In this document: positions 54,847 to 56,840 of the stretch, piece by piece | Layout: each line of letters opens with the position of its first letter | Numbering within the stretch: position 1 is the first letter of the stretch | IMG/VR virus record: IMGVR_UViG_3300037189_011039 | Location: 1-56,840 of that record | Source: a virus | Direction: 5' to 3' (one strand) | Length of the DNA stretch: 56,840 bases | Program-made: the position numbers and the translations under genes | The notes under the pieces: generated by a model | Database searches by the model: none | What the model was told of the DNA's origin: nothing | What the model saw: the letters and a program-made list of their open reading frames with translations, nothing else

Positions 54847-55178
54847 TAGAGCCCCTTGATTAGTTCGTTGGCGTGCTTCCTGAGATGTGAGTTGCTTAGG
54901 TTGGTCTTGAGTCGCAGGATAGCGCCATCGGTGTTGTTCACATCGAGGTGGAAAAAGATGGTGTCTGCTCTGTTCTGCTTGCACTCTGGGCAGGTGCAGA
55001 TGGCTCGTGGCTTGCCTGAGTCGCTCGCCCAGCAGATTCTCCACGCACTGGTCTCAACCAGTAGGTAGTGCTGGAACTTCAGGATGCCCAGATTGAACTG
55101 CGCCTTGGCGATTTTCAACTCCTGAACCAGTAGTGCGTCTGCACGCTGGGTGTCTGTGGTGGCAACGAAAGTGGTCAT
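54846..55178 (-). CDS. Unknown protein with CTCPECKQ motif
   Basis: 110 residues from ATG 55178 behind AAAGGAC. 'SAWRICWASDSGKPRAICTCPECKQNRADTIFFHLDVNN' in the middle; three Cys in C-x-C-x2-C. The frame is open further upstream to 55355, but that part carries hairpins and no ribosome site. Confidence 0.52.
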   Translation of the reverse strand: MTTFVATTDTQRADALLVQELKIAKAQFNLGILKFQHYLLVETSAWRICWASDSGKPRAICTCPECKQNRADTIFFHLDVNNTDGAILRLKTNLSNSHLRKHANELIKGL

Positions 55179-55225
55179 TTTTGTCCTTTGTTCGGCACGC
55201 TGGTGCGTGCTGTGGGTGGGGTGTA

Positions 55226-55245
55226 AGGGGAGGCGTGCCTCCCCT
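55226..55245 (-). terminator. GC-rich hairpin (copy 5)
   Basis: AGGGGAGGC-GT-GCCTCCCCT, 9 bp, followed on the minus strand by TACACCCCACCC. It directly follows the tRNA-like element. Confidence 0.55.
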
Positions 55246-55247
55246 CG

Positions 55248-55358
55248 TGCCGTGTCGAAGATTCGAACTTCGTAGCCTCCGTAGAGGTGTTCCATGAGAG
55301 AGGGAGATAAAGCCCTCTGGCTCTCGTCCATGAACTGGTGTCCATGAACGCCCACGGC
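55248..55358 (-). other. tRNA-like element (T-arm plus acceptor complement), not a standard tRNA
   Basis: On the minus strand a perfect T-arm CGAAG-TTCGAAT-CTTCG lies at 55272-55256, followed by ACACGGC, which pairs six of seven with GCCGTGG at 55358-55352. A long-variable-arm-like CCTC-TACG-GAGG is next to it. The 60 bases between form a long imperfect hairpin around AGAGGG/CCCTCT rather than D and anticodon arms. Total 111 bases, too long and with no clear anticodon. May be a decayed tRNA, one with an insert, or a structured leader. Confidence 0.4.
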
Positions 55359-55474
55359 TACTTTTCGTTTTCCCGTTTCGCCTGTGTCTCTGTTGAGTTT
55401 TCAATGTGCTGGTGCTAGTCGGGCGGTGGCTGGTCGGTGACCAGTTGGTGCTCGTCTGCTTTGGTGCTGAGATG

Positions 55475-55504
55475 AGTCTGGCACGGATTGTTCGCTGGTG
55501 TCAA
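55475..55504 (-). promoter_or_regulatory. Possible minus-strand promoter, weak -10
   Basis: TTGACA (55504-55499) with an 18-base spacer and CAGACT (55480-55475). The spacer matches the two clear promoters of this arm but the -10 is poor. It would transcribe the tRNA-like element and the genes from 55178 on. Confidence 0.4.
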
Positions 55505-55513
55505 ACTATTTTG

Positions 55514-55589
55514 AGAAAAAAGTTTCCAAAAACATCCTGAACAGGGCTACAGCCCTTATGTTTACTGGGAAAAAAAGTTTTCAAAAAAA
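55514..55589. repeat. A-tract direct repeats flanking a hairpin
   Basis: GAAAAAAGTTTCCAAAAA (55514-55531) and GAAAAAAAGTTTTCAAAAA (from 55569) are near-identical A-tract repeats. Between them lies GGGCT-AC-AGCCC (55544-55555) with outer arms AAACAT/ATGTTT (55530-55535, 55558-55563). Abrupt AT-rich island within GC-rich DNA. Could be an origin, a partition-like site or a bent regulatory DNA. Confidence 0.55.
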
Positions 55590-55623
55590 CTTTGCGACAC
55601 GCCGAGAAACAGGTCAAAAAGCG

Positions 55624-56110
55624 CCTCACAGGGCATCCGACAGGCATCGCCAAGCCATGCCCTCACAGGGCATCTGAAGCCCTCCTGAGAGCCCTGCCAG
55701 AGCCCTCCAAACACCTGATAACAAGAGCCCCCATGCTGTCCCAGTCTGGTCTCCTGCCCAGCGAGTCCCTGTTGCCCTGTTGGCAGTAGCCAGTTTGGCT
55801 GGTTAGTCATTGGTGCGCTGGGAGCGCAGATGGACTGGTTGCCTGACCATGCCCTGAGAGGGCACAGGAGGCTCGTAGAGCCCACAACAGGCACAGGGTA
55901 GGGTGATTGCACATCCGTGCCATTCCCAAGCCTCCTACGAGGCGCACAGCGCCCGACACGCCCGACCTGCACACCGATTTGACAAAGGTCGGAACGACCA
56001 CTAAGGTTCGCACCCCACCATCAACCGCAAACACGCCAGCACAACCCCCAGGTCTCAGACCCAGGTAATGACTTTGGAAGTGACACAGTAGCCTAAAAAG
56101 CTGCGCTTTT
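55624..56110. repeat. Non-coding array of short GC-rich hairpins
   Basis: Within the ~0.8 kb gap 55359-56187 no convincing gene is seen. Dyads, most with 3-base loops: ATGCCCT-CAC-AGGGCAT (55657-55673), TGCGC-TGGGA-GCGCA (55814-55828), TGCCCT-GAG-AGGGCA (55850-55864), GGCTC-GTA-GAGCC (55870-55882), GCCTC-CTAC-GAGGC (55930-55943), GGCGC-ACA-GCGCC (55941-55953), GGTCG-GAA-CGACC (55987-55999), GGTCT-C-AGACC (56051-56061), AAAAGC-TGC-GCTTTT (56096-56110). CCTCACAGGGCATC is repeated at 55624 and 55661. The density suggests a control or replication locus. Confidence 0.55.
55979..56007 (+). promoter_or_regulatory. Plus-strand promoter with operator-like dyad in the spacer
   Basis: TTGACA (55979-55984), 17-base spacer, TAAGGT (56002-56007). 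The spacer contains GGTCG-GAA-CGACC (55987-55999), a perfect dyad between -35 and -10. No gene follows on the + strand in the window; the hairpin AAAAGC-TGC-GCTTTT at 56096-56110 could end a ~100-base transcript. Confidence 0.5.
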
Positions 56111-56187
56111 AGTTGTTGTGAGTGGGGTAAATGTGCGGATTTCGTTGTTTGGTGTCCAGCTAGACAACTGATTCCGAAGGTTGTTGG

Positions 56188-56262
56188 CTATTTGGTGCGG
56201 ATGAAGACTATTAGGTTGATTATGAATCCTGTTATGGAGATGAGTGCTATCCATGGGTTCAT
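56188..56262 (-). CDS. 24-residue single-span membrane peptide
   Basis: ATG directly after the upstream stop (TAAATG). Almost wholly hydrophobic (WIALISITGFIINLIVF) with a basic end RTK. Translationally coupled; the size is that of phage membrane micro-peptides. Real existence is likely but unproven. Confidence 0.48.
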   Translation of the reverse strand: MNPWIALISITGFIINLIVFIRTK

Positions 56263-56457
56263 TTAGTTGTTTTCTTTGATTTTATCGATGACGTATTCGA
56301 GTAGTTTCTTTTGGACCCAGTATTCCATGGGCATTTGGTAGGTAGGTCGAGGGTCTATTAGGCTTTCTAATAGTTTGATGATGCGGTTGCGTTCTGCATT
56401 GCGCCAGTGCTGTTCTTCGGAGGTTAGGATGTCTTGCATGTCTTCTGGGAAGCTCAT
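56263..56457 (-). CDS. Small helical protein, paralogue A
   Basis: 64 residues. 'RIIKLLESLIDPRPTYQMPMEYWVQKKLLEYVIDKI' is nearly identical to the same block in the 56649 gene. N-terminal half differs. Charged, no Cys. Overlaps the 56454 gene by 4 bases. Confidence 0.6.
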   Translation of the reverse strand: MSFPEDMQDILTSEEQHWRNAERNRIIKLLESLIDPRPTYQMPMEYWVQKKLLEYVIDKIKENN

Positions 56458-56648
56458 TTACTTATCTCCTCTTTCCAACCGAGGTCAGCAGATACGCCAT
56501 AATCGTAAATTCCTTTATCTGACCATTTTTCGCAAAGATACAGCCAGCGTTTGTGATTCATGCCTAGAGCAATAGCGGCTTCTCTTGGGGTGCGGTAAGA
56601 TGTTCCGTCACCAAACGAATCCCAAAGCGTCTTTTCATCTGGCTTCAT
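56454..56648 (-). CDS. Small HTH-like protein
   Basis: 64 residues. 'YRTPREAAIALGMNHKRWLYLCEKW' reads as a helix-turn-helix of the phage-type (A-A-x-x-L-G-M). Possibly DNA-binding. It lies between two paralogous genes. ATG behind AGGAGAAAAG. Confidence 0.52.
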   Translation of the reverse strand: MKPDEKTLWDSFGDGTSYRTPREAAIALGMNHKRWLYLCEKWSDKGIYDYGVSADLGWKEEISK

Positions 56649-56837
56649 TTACTTTTCTCCTTTGATAAGAGCGATAACGTATTCAAGCAATTTCTTTTGA
56701 ACCCAATACTCCATAGGCATTTCATAAGTAGTGCGTTTATCAATCAAGCCGTCTAGCAACTTGATAATGCGGGTTTGTTCTTCCACAATACCCGCTTCAC
56801 GACCCTTTTCATAGCCACGGTCCCAATCAGGCTTCAA
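56649..56837 (-). CDS. Small helical protein, paralogue B (start near window edge)
   Basis: 62 residues from TTG 56837, 3 bases from the window end; the true start may lie outside. 'RIIKLLDGLIDKRTTYEMPMEYWVQKKLLEYVIALI' matches paralogue A over ~37 residues with few changes. The opening KPDW matches KPDE of the gene between them. Charged and helical. Confidence 0.55.
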   Translation of the reverse strand: MKPDWDRGYEKGREAGIVEEQTRIIKLLDGLIDKRTTYEMPMEYWVQKKLLEYVIALIKGEK

Positions 56838-56840
56838 CCA

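Noticed and set aside
55248-55358. A normal tRNA gene
   Set aside because: T-arm and acceptor match, but the length is 111 bases, there is no D-arm, and the only central loop has eight bases without a proper anticodon context.
55562-55972. 136-residue minus-strand ORF (and a 65-residue + strand ORF) in the right-hand gap
   Set aside because: No ribosome site, no motif, Cys/Arg/Gly-rich composition expected from random GC-rich DNA, and the region is filled with hairpins. Treated as non-coding.

Overview
The window reads as an internal 56.8 kb segment of a larger tailed-phage genome with a contractile (myovirus) tail. An actinobacterial host is likely: there are two WhiB-type Fe-S regulators, an NrdH redoxin next to a coenzyme-B12-type ribonucleotide reductase, many DUF-type small proteins familiar from actinophages, and apparent leaderless promoters. 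The left three quarters is AT-rich, which suits low-GC aquatic Actinobacteria or Microbacteriaceae better than Streptomyces or Mycobacterium; this host guess is inference. No terminase, portal, capsid, integrase or separate endolysin is seen, so head and lysis genes must lie outside.

Layout on the + strand: (1) 1-2.7 kb, the tail end of a glycosyltransferase-like gene, one virion-like protein and a run of tiny Lys-rich overlapping genes, closed by a terminator. (2) 2.8-18.2 kb, neck, tail terminator, sheath, tube, a frameshifted tail-assembly chaperone, tape measure with M23 peptidase, and a compact P2/T4-like baseplate (LysM/gp53, gpD/gp27, gp25, gpJ/gp6, gpV OB domain, gpI) with added sugar-binding-like domains. 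(3) 18.2-34.1 kb, replication and recombination: winged-helix initiator, DnaC-like loader, DnaB helicase, primase, SNF2 helicase, ssDNA-binding-like protein, family A polymerase, RecA-like recombinase, PD-(D/E)XK resolvase, Cas4-like nuclease, dNMP kinase and RuvC. An HNH gene and a WhiB gene sit inside. (4) 34.1-42.0 kb, a SpoVS homologue and a block of poorly known proteins, a nucleotidyltransferase and a TGT-like TIM-barrel protein. (5) 42.2-45.0 kb, class II ribonucleotide reductase, a second HNH gene and NrdH.

At 45.02-45.06 kb a two-way terminator marks a strand switch. From 45 to 56.8 kb about 45 small genes run on the minus strand: a second WhiB, a HicA-like protein, an XRE regulator, a DUF932 protein, many short zinc-ribbon and acidic proteins, and several one- or two-span membrane peptides. 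This arm becomes visibly more GC-rich toward 55 kb. It is built from repeated parts: a stop/Shine-Dalgarno/start junction close to AGGATAACTAATCATG at more than 20 genes, two copies of a promoter plus leader, and five GC-rich hairpins followed by CCCACCC. It ends in about 0.8 kb of non-coding, hairpin-dense DNA (55.36-56.19 kb) with promoters in both directions, which looks like a control or replication locus.

The arms probably work as early host-control genes on the minus strand, with replication, nucleotide and virion genes on the plus strand. The strongest leads are the +1 frameshift at a UUU-CGG site, the repeated junction motif, the non-coding hairpin array, the basic mini-gene array, SpoVS and the 34-42 kb block.
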